A DNA stretch of 64,000 nucleotides from Anniella stebbinsi (GCA_029215795.1 JARDYH010000001.1:401797154-401861153), one strand, 5' to 3'. Shown: positions 20,511-32,626, counted from the stretch's first letter. Made by a program: numbers and translations. The notes: a model not told the origin generated them from the sequence alone.

Positions 20511-22039
20511 TCTCTAGGCTGCTATCCAATGCACATTTTCCTGGAAGCAAACCCCTGTTGAACAGAATTGGACTTACTTTTGAGTAGACACACAGAGGAC
20601 TGCACTATGAGTGATCATTTTGCATGGTCATTCATGTTTTCTTTTGTTGTTGTTGCCTCTATTTTTAGCTTTTAGCGCTAAGGGGTGCCATCTTGTTCTT
20701 CACCTCAGGCAGTAAAATGTCTCGGGCCAGCCTTGTCTCCTCTTACATGGTCAAGGAGGTGTGGGTGTCATGGGGCATCGCCAGCAGGGTGTGTGTGGGA
20801 GATCACAACTAACACACATGATCCTGCTTGCTCCTCATACATCCACTGAATTCTGGCTGTGATTATGTGGACATCGGGCTAAGCTTTCCTGCCTTTTCTC
20901 CAGGTCAAATCTGCCATCTTCTGGGGTTGCTTTGCAAGGAAGGCCATTGTGACTGTGTTGCGTGTGGCTGCGATGCAATGTTTGCCCCAACGTCTTGTGC
21001 CTAAGTCTAATGGGCAGGCCCGGATCTGGTTTGCACAAGCATTTGGTCACCCTAGCGAGGAAACAGGTGCTCGTCTCACTAAATGAGCCCAGATGGGCAA
21101 GTGTGTGAGCCGATGCTGGTTGTTGGAAAACCAAACCTGAGCTTCCCTGGCTTGGAAGCTCCCAGCTCTCACTGTGAGCCTAGAAAAACAAGATGTGAAC
21201 ATTGCTGCTAGCCTGCGAGTGATTTCTGGACTGGCTGAGATGGTGGGATTTGATTCTGCAAAGAAAGGAGTGATTGAACACAGATCTGTGGCTTCGAAGC
21301 TGTACACCGGATCAACAACAGGCACCCGAGCCAACTGTGCTGGCAAAACTCCATGGGTGGTGATTGAAATGTACAGAGAATGTGTTTGCTGATGCCTTTA
21401 TGGTCACGCAGCATCCATGCACAAATGCTCCTTGCGTTCAGATCCATGCATGCAGCGGGGGCATTTCACATCACTCCCCAGCGTGTGGCTTGCGTTTGCA
21501 AAGGGAAAATGTTTTCAGTAGCAACCACAGGCTGGGAATAATGACTGAATGGGCCCCGGGCCATGAAAGCTTTGGGGAGGGGTGTGATTTTCGCTTGACG
21601 GATCCCGGCAAGAGCAGCATTGCCAGCAGTCGGCCTGAGAAGATGCTCCTGTCCCATTCATGGAATGGAGAAAAATGCCTCTGTTGAGCCCCTGCCCGGC
21701 ATGGATCCAGCTAATGCAAGCCATGGCATGTGATAGATGGTGAAGTTTAAATTGGTTATGTATTTTATGTATGCGATGCTTCTGTGCCAAATTAATACGT
21801 GCTGTTTAAGAAGAAAAATGGATTGTTAGAAGAACCTATGATTAGAAACATCAGCCGGGAGGGCTGTGCCAAGGCACTGTTTTTTTTAAAAAAAATCCTG
21901 AGAGAGCGAGAAAGAGAATTCGTACAAATAGTAGACTTAGTTGGGACAGCTCCTCCTGGGCCATTTCAGGCAGATGTTCACCCTTCAACCAGAGGTGGGA
22001 GCATCACTGATTTTCAGACTTGACGCTTCCATTTTCAGT

Positions 22040-22322
22040 TTGGTCTTTTTCTAGCATGTTCGAATGCGGAAAATGTGCATTTCTGTGTGAATTTTTCCAG
22101 AGTGCACATTTCCCCCCTCTATTGACCAAAGCATGAAATTGAGTTTTTTAAAATGCACATTTCAAAGTGTGCTTTTTTTTAAAAAAATGCATTTTTGAAC
22201 GGAATTGCAAATTTGGGGATTTGTGAACATTTCTTGAAAAACGTAATTGTGTCTGTGGGATTCTAAATGGGGCACGTGTGCATGATTTGAAAACAGAAAC
22301 AAAACTCATGTACATCCCTACC
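22040..22322. repeat. TGCATTTTTCAAAA-rich dispersed repeat, copy 3
   Basis: GGAAAATGTGCATTTCTGTG, AAAATGCACATTTCAAAG, TTTGGGGATTTGTG words, ending CATGTACATCCCTA, a TAGGGATGT-type terminus. The left end is not clear. Confidence 0.45.
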
Positions 22323-24275
22323 TTTAACTCTTGGGGTGGGATGGAGGGGGTGTAATAATGACCACTCCCTTCCCTGATCCTACTCATGTGATTTTAATTA
22401 TGTGGGGATTCTTATCTCCTGAATAGGCATGTGATTGTCCTACAATAAGTTGATAAGGGTTCAAAATGATGGCCACAACATTTAATTGTACCTCTTTTTT
22501 GTGAGCAAACAACAAATTCTCATACATCCCCTCAACAAAATGTTAACAAGGCATCCCCACAAAGAAAAACTGGGATAGGAATAGTGATTCTGTAGGGGAA
22601 ACTACCAGAACCTGGAGATGTAAATCAGGATAATTGGAACATATAACAATCACATGCATGATGTGGTTGTCTTCCTTGTCATGCAAAGTTTTGCAGAGCT
22701 TTGAGACCCTGCAGTATCTGTTGGCCCTGAAAGGATCATGGTGGGACAAACCAAATCAGTAGGACACCAGGAGAGATTATGCTTTCATCATATCACCTTT
22801 GAACTGTCCTAAAAATATAAAATATTGCATCACCAAAGATGCATGAGAAAGGTATTCAGTCTGAAGTTTTATATGAACTTACCCCGATCACACTTCTTGA
22901 ACCCCATATACTAACCAGAATGCACTCTTGCACCAAAAGTTACACTTTCCTCGCACTAGCGTCCCCACGGCAGAAGAGTGAGCGTCACGTTCTTTACATT
23001 ACTGAAACGTGTATGTCGGGGGTTGATGGACTCACCCAGGGCAACAGTCGTTCCTGCCATGACCAAGCAAGCAAGGACACTGATTGATTTACAGGCAGGA
23101 AGGATCCCAAGGAATGCTCCTTGCCAACTGTCCGTGTCTCTGACTTTAAAGCCTCCAAAACTTCTCAGCCAAGGAATGTATTTTTCTCCTCTTGTTTTTG
23201 CTCCACTTCCCTTGCCAGTTTATGTTATAATTTTCTATAGATAAGCAAGTCTTGTTACGAACCGCCTGGAGAAAAAATCTGGGCAAGAGTGGGGGGCTTA
23301 TTTGAAGGCACCATTTATAGGACTCCACAATCATAGATAATAGTAATGAAATAGGAATAAATCAGTAGTTTGGGAGGAGGAGGATGTGTGTGTGTGTGTG
23401 TGTAGTTTCTCAACAGAACAGCAATGACCAAGTAGATAAACCAAGTACATCGTAAATTCAGCAACACACCCCTTGTTTGATGTTTGGCTAGCGATGTTGG
23501 AGTAATCTGTAATGGATTCGCATGAGTTCAGGTTTCTATGAATCTGACCTGTGGATTCCTCTGTAGCCGGGCTTTCTCCAAGTCATTTTACAAGTGGATC
23601 CTACAGATCTTTTTTTTTTTTTTTTTTACATATGTGGAATGAAATTTTTGTACATCCCTAAAATAAAATAAAAAAATCAATTTCTAACTGGCAATATGAT
23701 TATGGGCACACACAAGCTGCCAATGGTTTCCCCATGTCAAATTCCATTGACAAGGTCTTTCCAGTATGCTGAATGGGATACCTGAGTTCTGGGAACTTGG
23801 CATTCTCTATTCGTGTGAGAATCAAGTGTCTGTGGATCAACCTGAATCGCAGCTAAGCGGTCTCAATGCTGGGTAAATCAGTGGCTTATGGAGGAGATGG
23901 TTAGATTTGTTAGGCACTAGCCATGGGTTTGTACACTCCATTGCACTCCATAGATTGAAAAAAAAGTTTCAATGAGTGATGGGTGTTGAGGTCGTGGGAA
24001 AGCTGGTATGGCCTTAACCCATATTTTTGGCATTGAGAAACAATTAAGGCATTTTTGAAGGTTATCTTTCATCTGAGACAATTAATCACTGGTTGTAGGA
24101 TCTAGCGGTAGTTCTGTTCATTAGATGGAGGATTTAATGGAAACACTTTGTCATCGAGGTGGTAACAAATCTATTAACAGTGATGAGGATATCTATAACT
24201 TTGTATTGGAAAAAAAGATGATTACTTCACTAACTTCAGGAACCCTCCATCCTGAAGATGGGACTACCGCTATAA

Positions 24276-24281
24276 TCTATC

Positions 24282-24327
<46 letters not shown>

Positions 24328-24334
24328 ATCTATC

Positions 24335-24378
<44 letters not shown>
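24276..24378. repeat. (TCTA)n microsatellite, about 100 bp
   Basis: Two TCTA/CTAT tracts separated by two ATCATCT interruptions. Confidence 0.95.
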
Positions 24379-24454
24379 CACATTTGTCTTAGGGGAAAGT
24401 CCTTCAAAGATGGACCATGTTTTCCATGCAGCAGAACGATAAAATTCCACAACA

Positions 24455-24648
24455 ATTTTATTCATTTATTTATCACATTTCTATCCCGCCTTTTTCCCTC
24501 CAAGGAACCCAAGGCAGTGTACACAATCCTCCTCCTCTCCATTTTATCCTCACAACAACAGCCCTGTGAGGTAGGTTGGGCTGAGAGTCTGTGAGTGGCC
24601 CAAAGTCACCCAATGAGCTTCCATGGCCGAATGGGGATTAGAAAAGCA
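24455..24648 (-). mobile_element. tRNA-derived SINE, antisense
   Basis: TTCTATCCCGCCTTTTTCCC, CAAGGAACCCAAGGCAGTG, AACAACAGCCCTGTGAGG, TGGGCTGAGAGTCTGTGAG, CCATGGCCGAATGGGGATTA. The tRNA-like head beyond this point is missing. Confidence 0.75.
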
Positions 24649-25663
24649 GCATCTGATTGGTTCAGATCACGACCATTAGCTCTCAGAAGGAGCATGGAGA
24701 AATGGCAAGTCATGTCTTGCCCCTGCCTTCAAAATCTACCCCTCTCTTAAAAATAAATGAAATTTGTACTTTTCCCCGGCCTGTAAATAGGCAGTGGGAG
24801 AAAGGGGGGAGGTATTTTCTCTTGGCACTACATTTGTTTTTGAAAAAAAGGAAAAGAAAAGGAAGAGAAGGTGGCAAAACTCCCCATTCCTAGTTTTTTG
24901 TTGGATTTTAAAAGCATCTTTGCCTGGTGCAGCCGTCTGAGGATCCAGAAGGCGATTAGTGCTTAGACAGCCTTCGGACTTGCAGCCAGTTTTTGTCAAA
25001 TGGAAATAACTTTTCATTGGTTTCTCTTTAACGAAGTGCCTCTTGCATTACGCACATTTTCTATAAATATGATTTTCTAGGCAAAGGAGATTTGGATGGT
25101 TTTTCTTTTAAAAAAAAGTATATAAAAAAAGCAAGGCTGTAGCTAAAAAGGGGAACAGCCAAGATTTGCTCAAAATAGCAGTGGCCTTGAAGCCTGACTC
25201 GGGAGCGCTCAGAGAAGATCCCTTGGACAGTCAAGACCAAAGACGTCATTGCTTCTGCATCTTGCTCTGAATTGTGCTCCAGCAGAAACTTGGAAACGCA
25301 ATTGTAGGAACATTTTTTTTTGGTGCTGTTTTCCAAATTTACTGTATTCAATTCACTTTAAGCTATTGGTCTTCAAGGATCTGGGGAGAATAGCCAAGTT
25401 CAACTGGCTGTCCTCTTGATGAACGTAAAGCTGTTTGAGTTGGGGAGAATTCTTAGAAAGGGGTCAACCTGGGTGTGAATTTGCATGACCCATCTCATTG
25501 TGATAGATTTTGCAGTGCCGCATCTGAATTTCTGAAGCGAATGGGTCGTTTGAGACTGTCTCTTTTCTGGAATTGTCAGTATTGCTGTAGACGCAGAAAC
25601 AGTACACTCTGCTTATATCTACAGATATAAATTGACCTTCTCCGATGTACTGCATCCTCCAGA

Positions 25664-25945
25664 TCATAGCATCATAGAATAGTAGAATTGGAAGGGGCCT
25701 ATAAGGCCATTAAATCCAACCCCCTGCTCAATGCGGGAATCCACCTGACAGATGGCTGTGGTGCATCTTGAATGTCTCTATTGTGGGAGAGCCCACAACC
25801 TCCTTAGGTAATTGGTTCCATTGTTGTACTGCTCTAACAGACAGGAAGTCTTTCTTGATGTCCAGCCAGACTCTGGCTTCCTGTAACTTGAGCCCATTAT
25901 TCCGTGTCTTGCACTCTGGGATGATCGCGAAGATATTTTGGACTG
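25664..25945 (-). mobile_element. CR1 LINE 3' region, antisense
   Basis: It begins with CATAGAATAGTAGAATTGG (reverse of the CR1 tail), then TCCAACCCCCTGCTCAATG, GAGCCCACAACCTCCTTAGG, ATGTCCAGCCAGACTCTGG. It has the same layout as 40146-40445. Confidence 0.85.
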
Positions 25946-26094
25946 AACCAGTATGGCCAATGGACAGGGATGATGGAAGTCACAGGGCAAAACATCTGGG
26001 AAGTACCATCTTAAGGAAAGTTGCTTTTTATATTTTATATTATATAAAGTAGTTAGCTTTCATTAAGGAGTTTTTAGCAAATCCTATTACCAAC

Positions 26095-26320
26095 ATGTTA
26101 TTTACTTATTTATTACATTTATGCCGCCCAATAGCCAAAGGGCTTTAAAACCCATCCCTAGCACTTCAGATTGTCCTGGAAACAGATTGGAAGCCAGTTC
26201 ATTTGTTTCAATTCGGGAGTCACCTGCTTCCTCTTTACAGCCCATGTTAACACTTCAGCTGCCGTACTCTGAACCAATTCTCATTTCAGGCCCAGTTCAT
26301 AGGCAGCCCTGTAGAGAGGC
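26095..26320 (-). mobile_element. L2-like LINE fragment, antisense
   Basis: TTATTACATTTATGCCGCC and CAATAGCCAAAGGGC mark the reversed 3' UTR. GGCAGCCCTGTAGAGAGG at the end parallels the ORF2-derived piece at about 60300. Confidence 0.5.
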
Positions 26321-26324
26321 TGCG

Positions 26325-26575
26325 TTACAGTTGCTCAAGGATGGCTTTAAAGGGAGATTAGACAAATTCATGGAGTAGCTATCAATGACTACTAGTCCTG
26401 ATGGCTGTGTGTTCCCTCCAGTATCAGAGGCAGGATGCCTATGTACATCAGTTGCTGGGGAACATGAGTGAGACCTTTTATTGCACCTATGTACTAATTG
26501 TGGGTTTCCTACAGGCAGCTGGTTGGCTACTGTGTGGATAGAATGCTGGACTCTTCTTACGGTGGTATTTGGGTC
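26325..26575 (+). mobile_element. CR1/L3-like LINE 3' end
   Basis: GGATGGCTTTAAAGGGAG, GACAAATTCATGGAGTAGC, CCTGATGGCTGTGTG, TTTCCTACAGGCAGCTGG, GAATGCTGGACTC. It is a sense copy of the family described at 5995. Confidence 0.65.
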
Positions 26576-26943
26576 CAACAGGAATGTATGTGTGTGTGTG
26601 CTAGAGGTAGATAGATTTTGGGGATTCAAACAACTTGATTTAGGAGTTGTTGCTAATGTTCAAACAATTTAAGTCAGGAAACTCTGCTGACCTATTGCAA
26701 ATCTACCGTTTGCTTGCCCCTGGCCCAGTGGTACCGCATTCAGCATCTGGTGACACTGAGGGTAACCTGCTTCGAAGAGTGCATGTTTTCTCATATCAGC
26801 TAAACACTCATCGTGGGCAACAGGGATGGAAAAACCAGAAAAGTGATTAAGCTGACCTCTGCGACGCTGCCAGATGTGACCAAGAAAGCACTGCTGGGAC
26901 TGCGTGCCTTTACTGGAAACAATTATGCTTGTTCTTTCTTCAA

Positions 26944-26962
26944 GAGAGAGAGAGAGAGAGAG
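26944..26962. repeat. (GA)n microsatellite
   Basis: A short AG run. Confidence 0.85.
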
Positions 26963-27429
26963 GAGAAAAAGGGGATGACAAAGTGATTCAATTTACTCAA
27001 CAAATATAAGGAATTGTAAGACATTTTCATTTGATTAGTATTATCTTGGGAGACAAGACGATGGCGTTTTACAAAGTCCTGGAACATTTTGTCTGCACTC
27101 CATACAAGTGTCTAAACATTTCTTTTTCTTTTGCAACATTTATAAGTAGACAAAGAAAATGTAGATTTGTCTAGTTTGCCAATGTGCCAACAGAATCTAG
27201 CATTAGAATTTCAATGACAGCATTTTTTTTTTAAAAAAAAATCTTTCTGAGCATGATTACAAACATCCAGATGGCAAGGATATGATGATCAAAGTCCATA
27301 TCCTGATAACCTTACATAATCACTTATTGATTGTGATGTAGGAAGTACCAGTGATTATAACGGAAGATCTTACCTAAGTCTTTAGTAGCTACTGTGAAGA
27401 CAACAGTGATGGGACAGTAGGTTTGATTA

Positions 27430-27960
27430 GTGATGGGAGATCTCTCACCCTCCGCTCACTTTGCAACCAAGTAAACAATGGTATCTCCTGCTCCTCCTCA
27501 TCACCAGAGCAAGAAGCAGGTGAATAGAAAGGTTGGTGAAGAGGAGAGCAAGTCCAATGGCCGCCATTTGCATGGAGGGGGAAAATATGCATGTTTCTCC
27601 CCTCACTCCCCTCAGCCAATGGGGGCCCTAAAGGCTATTAATACTTTAAGGGTCGCATTGGCACGGGGGCGGGGAGAGAAACACATAATTTCCCCAAGGC
27701 TAGGGAAATTGCGCATTTCCCCCACTGTGTTAATGGCAGCCTTTAAGGCCACCATCGGCATGAGGGGGAGTGAGCTTTCTGGAACCTCCAGGAAGTGCGC
27801 AATTTCCCCCACTGCAGTAATGGCGGCTGACATTAACACAGCAAGGGAAGGGCCAAAAGCAGGGTGCGCGGCTCCCGAACTCTTGCCAGGGTCTCGCAGA
27901 GCCTGGCTCATGGGGGTGGGTGGGCCAAGGTGGCAGGCCTGGCTCGCCAACCCCTAAAGA
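27430..27960. repeat. GC-rich non-autonomous transposon-like fragment
   Basis: It repeats CTTTAAGGCCACC, GCGCATTTCCCCCACTG and GCGCAATTTCCCCCACTG. The composition matches 2397-2685 and 51526-51914. The 159-codon frame here is composed of these repeats and shows no protein family. Confidence 0.35.
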
Positions 27961-28474
27961 CCAGTCACCCCCAACTGACTGAGACTCCATGTTCAATCTC
28001 CATGTTCAATTAGCTAGAGCTAGCAGTCGTGTTCTGTTAATTGTGTTTTAGCTCCGAAAAATTCAGGTAACTTAATGTAACTGACAGATGGCTGGTGGGA
28101 AAAAAACAGAGACAAGATTAACAACAAAGCAATGGTGTTAGGGAGAGAGTTACCTGGAAAAACTTAAGCCTATACAAATCAGCACGGCCGGATGAGGTTC
28201 ACCCTAGGGTCTTTCTTTCTCTATTTTGAAGGATTAGTAAAGGAAATGGCAGAACCCCTCAAAGAGAGTTCAATAAATCTTAGCAACAGAGAAAGGTAGC
28301 AGATGGCTTGAAAGGGATGGCTGTATTATAGTCTTGGAAAAAGGAAGGCTTTGGAAATGGATGGTTTGTTTGTCTGATTTCCTGAACAGAAAATCGTTCA
28401 AATCTCTAAAGAGGAGGATACATTTTGGAATAATTGCAATGAAATAAAGAAATGAATAGTTGGTTTAAACACAA

Positions 28475-28702
28475 TGGCTCAATTCGGACAACATGATAGT
28501 CAATGGTGGGGTAATAATCAACTTTACAGTTGTTCATCTAGGGGGTACTCCCCACACAACATGGTAATAAATAATCAACTGTGGTGTGGATTAGGATCAG
28601 CGCTGAGTTGACTATGGCAGCATTCGGATGGCACAATAGTCAAAACAACTGACGATTGTTTCCCCCACACCAGTTGTTTATTGTGTCGTCCGAATTGAGC
28701 CA
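28475..28702. mobile_element. Short palindromic MITE, 19-bp TIRs, 228 bp
   Basis: The left TIR TGGCTCAATTCGGACAACA pairs with the right end TGTCGTCCGAATTGAGCCA (18 of 19 positions). Internal ATAGTCAA and ACCAGTTG/CAACTGTGG words are also inverted. I found no convincing TSD. Diverged relatives lie at 30516-30700 and 57178-57350. Confidence 0.7.
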
Positions 28703-28805
28703 ATGTAAACTAGTGGATGCTTAGGGGTGAATGTATCTAATTCTGGATGGTATCTCGTTTGAATTGTTTTACTATTAATTCTTTTCTGTTCCATTTCTGT
28801 ATTAA

Positions 28806-28806
<1 letters not shown>

Positions 28807-28846
<40 letters not shown>
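28807..28846. repeat. (GAT)13 microsatellite
   Basis: Uninterrupted GAT/ATG units. Confidence 0.95.
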
Positions 28847-28849
<3 letters not shown>

Positions 28850-29954
28850 TAAAATATCCTCTCCAAATACAAATTTAAAATGCAGGTTTTGATATATGTA
28901 AACTGCTGAGAGCATATCGCAAGGCTGGGGCAGCAGAGACAGTGGCCATGGGATGCTGGGGGTTGTAGTCCAACACACCTTGAGGGTACCAGTTTGGGGA
29001 AGGGTGGTCTAGATTCATAGTCCAGACTGATTACAAGTTTTGGTGGCATCACTGACGGCTTGGTGTTCTGCGTTCCCTTTCTCCGGCTCCTTAAAATTGA
29101 AGAAGCCGCCTTGAAAAGCTGTGATCCAATGAGTGGTGAGAACTGGTAGGACCTCTTCACCCATCCCCCTCCTGTCATTTGTCTGTTAAAGAATCCCACC
29201 CACCCTGTTTCTTTCCCACTCATGTCACGGATGAAGATGGCTTGGATCCCCTAAGCATCTTCCTCTGTCTACAACGTAAATTACTGAAATGTGTTTCTGA
29301 TTTTTCCTCCTCTGGAGACCTGTCTGTTGTTAGGAGCATTTGGCCCAATGCCACAGAAATGCCTTCACTCCCTCGGACGTTTGCGAGTCCAGGCTGGTTG
29401 GATACCTGCAAATGAGCACAGCTGTTCCAGTGCTGCGCTGAGATGATGCAGTTTTGGGGAAAAAAGAATCTGCACAGGCCACTCCGTTACCAAATCCATC
29501 CCCAAAAGCAATTAGAGTATTGGCTGAGTGTTTGAACAGTCCAGCGTTCATGGACCAATATCTGGAAAAAGCCCCCCCTTCCCCCTACTCATTCCAGCTC
29601 TACTGGATTCTCCCAGGTGGGGCATGGTTCACCGGCTGAGTGCTAATGAGATCAGGATTTTTGAAAACAAAACTCAAGGGCCAACTGTTATATCACTCAC
29701 AAAAAGTCCATGGAAGTTATTAATAGGGAATTTAGTCTTGCACTTTTGTTTCTCCCCCAAATCCTGTTCGCCTGCAGTCTTTGGATGCAATGTTGCACAC
29801 TTTTTGCAGAGAGAATGAGGCCCAGGGGAACACCTGTATGGCCCTGGTCCAACCCTTACCTTCACATCCCATTCTATTCCCTCTTCCCTGAAGATCAATT
29901 ATTTTTCCAGCTCCAAGTTCTGTTTGCCCCATTGGCACGATAGTTTGATCATTA

Positions 29955-30240
29955 TTTTTAAACTTTGCGTGATATTTTGCATACTTTTTTTGTGCATTTT
30001 TCCATCAATATGTGCATTTTTGTATGCAATTTTCCCAACGTGCAGATTTTTGGCAAGCAATTCCCCCCTCACATAGTACCTTTTTAAATGTTGTTTTCAC
30101 AAATGTATGTACTTTTCTATGCACTTCGTATGCCTTTTTCAAAATGTGCAAATAGCATCACAAAATTCAGGAGGATGATAAAATTTTGCTTTGTACATAG
30201 GTTCAAAAGTGCAAAATTAAGTGCAAAACAAATCCCCCCT
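29955..30240. repeat. TGCATTTTTCAAAA-rich dispersed repeat, copy 4
   Basis: TTTGTGCATTTTTCCATC, ATGTGCATTTTTGTATGC, AACGTGCAGATTTTTGGC and CTTTTTCAAAATGTGC at about 20-30 bp spacing. It ends about 100 bp before the 100-bp THSD4 exon. Confidence 0.5.
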
Positions 30241-30309
30241 GTCCTAGTTTGCATGTGATCTGGCATTTATGCATATAAGAAAATGAGCAACAGTGACTTT
30301 AATTGTGTT

Positions 30310-30342
30310 TCTAACACAATCCTTGTGTGATTTATTTACTAG
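30310..30342 (+). other. THSD4: Branch-point candidate and 3' splice acceptor of the 100-bp THSD4 exon
   Basis: A CTAAC branch-point match at 30311-30315 (branch A at 30314) lies 28 nt upstream of the acceptor ACTAG ending at 30342. The polypyrimidine tract between them is weak (TCCTTGTGTGATTTATTT), so recognition may lean on the good branch site. The acceptor is phase 0, compatible with the upstream donor. Confidence 0.8.
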
Positions 30343-30442
30343 GCTTGTCTTGAGAACAGAAGTATCAGAGAGGTTCAATGTGCATCCTACAACAACAAGC
30401 CTTTTATGGGTCGATTCTATGAGTGGGAACCTTTTGCAGAAG
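30343..30442 (+). CDS. THSD4: THSD4 (ADAMTSL6) internal coding exon, start of the ADAMTS-type cysteine-rich module
   Basis: A 100-bp exon of 33 codons plus one base, between an AG acceptor and a GTAAGG donor. The translation starts ACLENRSIREVQCASYNN and ends KPFMGRFYEWEPFAE. From memory this is nearly identical to human THSD4 after its CNTN motif (SIREVQCASYNNKPFMGRFYEWEPFAE). The differences are at the N-terminal edge: V to A, P to L, and one residue fewer in the E-S-S-R stretch. ADAMTSL4 carries a related FMGRFYQWEPF segment, but the exact CASYNN and FYEWEPFAE strings favour THSD4. The module belongs to the ADAMTS-like cysteine-rich/spacer region of this extracellular fibrillin-associated protein. 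The expected next segment (KGNRKCELNC in human) was not found, so the following intron exceeds 33.5 kb; very large introns are typical of this gene. Confidence 0.95.
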
Positions 30443-30448
30443 GTAAGG
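30443..30448 (+). other. THSD4: 5' splice donor of the 100-bp THSD4 exon
   Basis: GTAAGG follows the single left-over G of a split codon, which in human encodes the Val of FAEVKG. It is a good donor in the conserved phase. Confidence 0.88.
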
Positions 30449-30515
30449 GGAGACAAATCTCTGTGTTTTTCTAATGTGATGAAAAGAAATCCCTATTCTT
30501 CTTCTGGAACACATT

Positions 30516-30700
30516 GGCTCAGTTCATACAACACATTTCTCTACGCAGTGTGAAAACTCCACTCGACGGTTGAGTTTGTAAGGGGAACTCACCACACATG
30601 TTCCAACTCCACCGTTGTGTGAATATGGGCGCCCGTGGAGTTGGGTAAAAGTCAACATGATTTGTGATTGACAGTTCATCCACTAGACTAAAAAGTCTGA
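30516..30700. mobile_element. Diverged MITE related to 28475-28702
   Basis: TTGGCTCAGTTCATACAACA at the left, ACTCCACTCGACGG, CAACTCCACCGTTGTGTG inside. It lacks a clear right TIR. It is 74 bp from the exon donor. Confidence 0.45.
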
Positions 30701-31142
30701 TGACCACCCACTCCCTTTGGGTCTATGGTTGGCATGAGCCTGCAAGGCTAAGGATGCAGTGGTAAATCCCTCTTGTCACTCTGTAGGATTGCTCTGAAGC
30801 ACGCTATAAATATTATTGCCCTTCTTTATATGTTTCTTTACACTATTGCTCTTCCTTTGCACATTCATCAGGAGTGAGTCGTTTCCCTCAATCCTGACTG
30901 GAACTTGAAATCATTTGACTGGCTTCCCTCCCCATTTATGTTCTGAATAGTACTGTGACATAACTATTGATTTCTCTTGCATTGCTTGATACTTTGGCCT
31001 CTCTTTATGCATTTTCTTCTTTGTAGTTGGGGCATAACTTCCTGCCCACTTAGCTGATGATGTCATGCATCTGACAACATGGACTCTGGTCTATAGAAGC
31101 TTATGCCACAACACATTTGTTGGTTTTCAAGATGTCACAGGA

Positions 31143-31168
31143 GTTGTTGTTGTTGTTGTTGTTGTTGT
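31143..31168. repeat. (GTT)n microsatellite
   Basis: About nine GTT units. Confidence 0.95.
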
Positions 31169-31311
31169 AACAATCTAACTTGGGTGGCCCATTTAAGAGA
31201 TGATACTCTAAATGTGACCTCTGACTGTTTTGAGAAATAAACAAAAACCCAGATACGGGTTATCTGGCATGTACAGTCTTGGCTGATTGGCTAGCCCTAT
31301 GTGTGAAACTG

Positions 31312-31315
<4 letters not shown>

Positions 31316-31348
<33 letters not shown>
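31316..31348. repeat. (CT)16 microsatellite
   Basis: Uninterrupted CT run. Confidence 0.95.
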
Positions 31349-31351
<3 letters not shown>

Positions 31352-31439
31352 AGGAAAAGATGTTGACAGTTAATATGATTTGAAATTGGATGCTTTGCAA
31401 TATAGATTCATGAGAATGTCATTGTCCTTTGCAAATCGC

Positions 31440-31705
31440 TAGAAAATGCCCCATTCACAATCCTGAACATGAATGGGAGCGCATTTTCTAAAAAAATAAA
31501 AATAAAAAAATAATTAAAAAAAGGTCTGCAAATTCCCAAACTTCCATTCACATTTGCAAAATCTGTACTTGATAAAAGCACGGCTTTCTTCAAATGCACA
31601 ACTTCCTTAAAATTCACAAATTTTGAAAAATGCAAAACTTTCTTAAAATCGCGCAACATTTAAATCTTCTGAACTTTCAGGAAATTTGTGCAAATTTGGC
31701 AATTT
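31440..31705. repeat. TGCATTTTTCAAAA-rich dispersed repeat, copy 5
   Basis: ATTTGCAAAATCTGTAC, CTTCAAATGCACAAC, CACAAATTTTGAAAAATGC and GCGCAACATTTAAATC words, plus GCGCATTTTCTAAAA. Confidence 0.45.
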
Positions 31706-32505
31706 TTGGTGTCACTTTCATGTCCAACAGCTGTTTGTTTTGTGCAATTTCCCCCTTGACACAAATTGAACAGTGATGGCAAATGCCAGTGTAAAACGCA
31801 GAGAGATGAGCAGCATGCTGATGTTTGAAGGATCTTGGTGAGTTCAACCCTCATGGCTAACCAATTTGTTTCAGAAAATATTTAATAAAAAAATTTGATG
31901 TTGCCGTTGATTATTTTCTTTTCACAAAGAATTGGCAGGGCATTGGTGTACATTTCTAAAGCTCCTGCAGGGATATAGATCTCCTCCAAGGATGTGTAAA
32001 AACACTTGCAGGTGAGCAATAGGTACCCGCTGACAAGGATTACAAATCTTCCAGCAGTCTATTGGAGGGTGGGAGTTAGTTTTTCTCAGAGCAGATCAGG
32101 AGGGGCCCTCTTCCTCCTGTGCTCACAGGAAGTAGAGGGAGAAGAGATCAGCCACGGAATTTGCAAAACCTTCGGTGTGCTTTATAAAATATTGTCTTTC
32201 CAATCCTAAGGATGCTCTCTTACTGTTAAGGTCATTGTCATGCAAAGTAGGTGAAAAGTGTTTATGAAAAACAACACAGCCTGTCACGATTTGTCAGATT
32301 GACCCAGAGGGAAAACAGTAAGCCCCATCACATTATTTCTAACTCATCAACCTCTTAAAAAAAATCCAAGTGCCAAGTCAGGACTTTCAAGGACATGGGG
32401 AGTGGTGTTGGCTACAGTCCTCTCCTCTAATCTGTGCAGAAGGCCAACCAGATAGACTTTGGAAACCCACATGAATGTGGGTCAGCCTTAGTGTCTGGTA
32501 TTCAG

Positions 32506-32590
32506 TAGGGGTGTGCACCTCATCAGTCCCGAACCCCAAATCTGAATCAAATTGGGCTTCCCCCCCCCCACCTGCCTGCCTGCCCATGGG
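32506..32590. mobile_element. Left-end fragment of a TAGGGGTGTGC-type hAT MITE
   Basis: TAGGGGTGTGCACC is followed by CCCGAACCCCAAATC and a palindromic TCTGAATCAAATTGGGC stretch, then poly-C. No right end was found. Confidence 0.4.
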
Positions 32591-32626
32591 ATTTACCTGA
32601 CATCTCCATTCACACCATTGAGCTGT

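Larger units (their letters stand above)
9267..30342 (+). other. THSD4: THSD4 intron, 21,076 bp, complete
   Basis: A complete GT-AG intron between two conserved exons. It is filled with MITEs, LINE/SINE fragments and microsatellites, listed separately. I see no recognisable repeat or gene in 9834-10480, 12220-12575, 12875-14560, 14850-15440, 15665-15870, 18500-19465, 20520-22040, 22330-24270, 24650-25660, 26580-27420, 27960-28470 and 28705-29950. The ORFs there are short, lack family signatures and are best treated as chance. Confidence 0.85.

Noticed and set aside
21040..21060. TTTGGTCACCCTAGC considered as the right end of another TAGGGTGACC MITE
   Set aside because: No matching left end, internal motifs or TSD within about 1 kb upstream.
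21174..21392. 72-codon sense frame with balanced composition in a unique-looking region
   Set aside because: No acceptor/donor pair keeps its phase, and no similarity to THSD4 or to any domain that I know.
27478..27957. 159-codon sense frame and 112-codon antisense frame
   Set aside because: Made of repeated GCGCATTTCCCC/TTTAAGGCC transposon-type segments. The residue pattern is repetitive and no homologue comes to mind.
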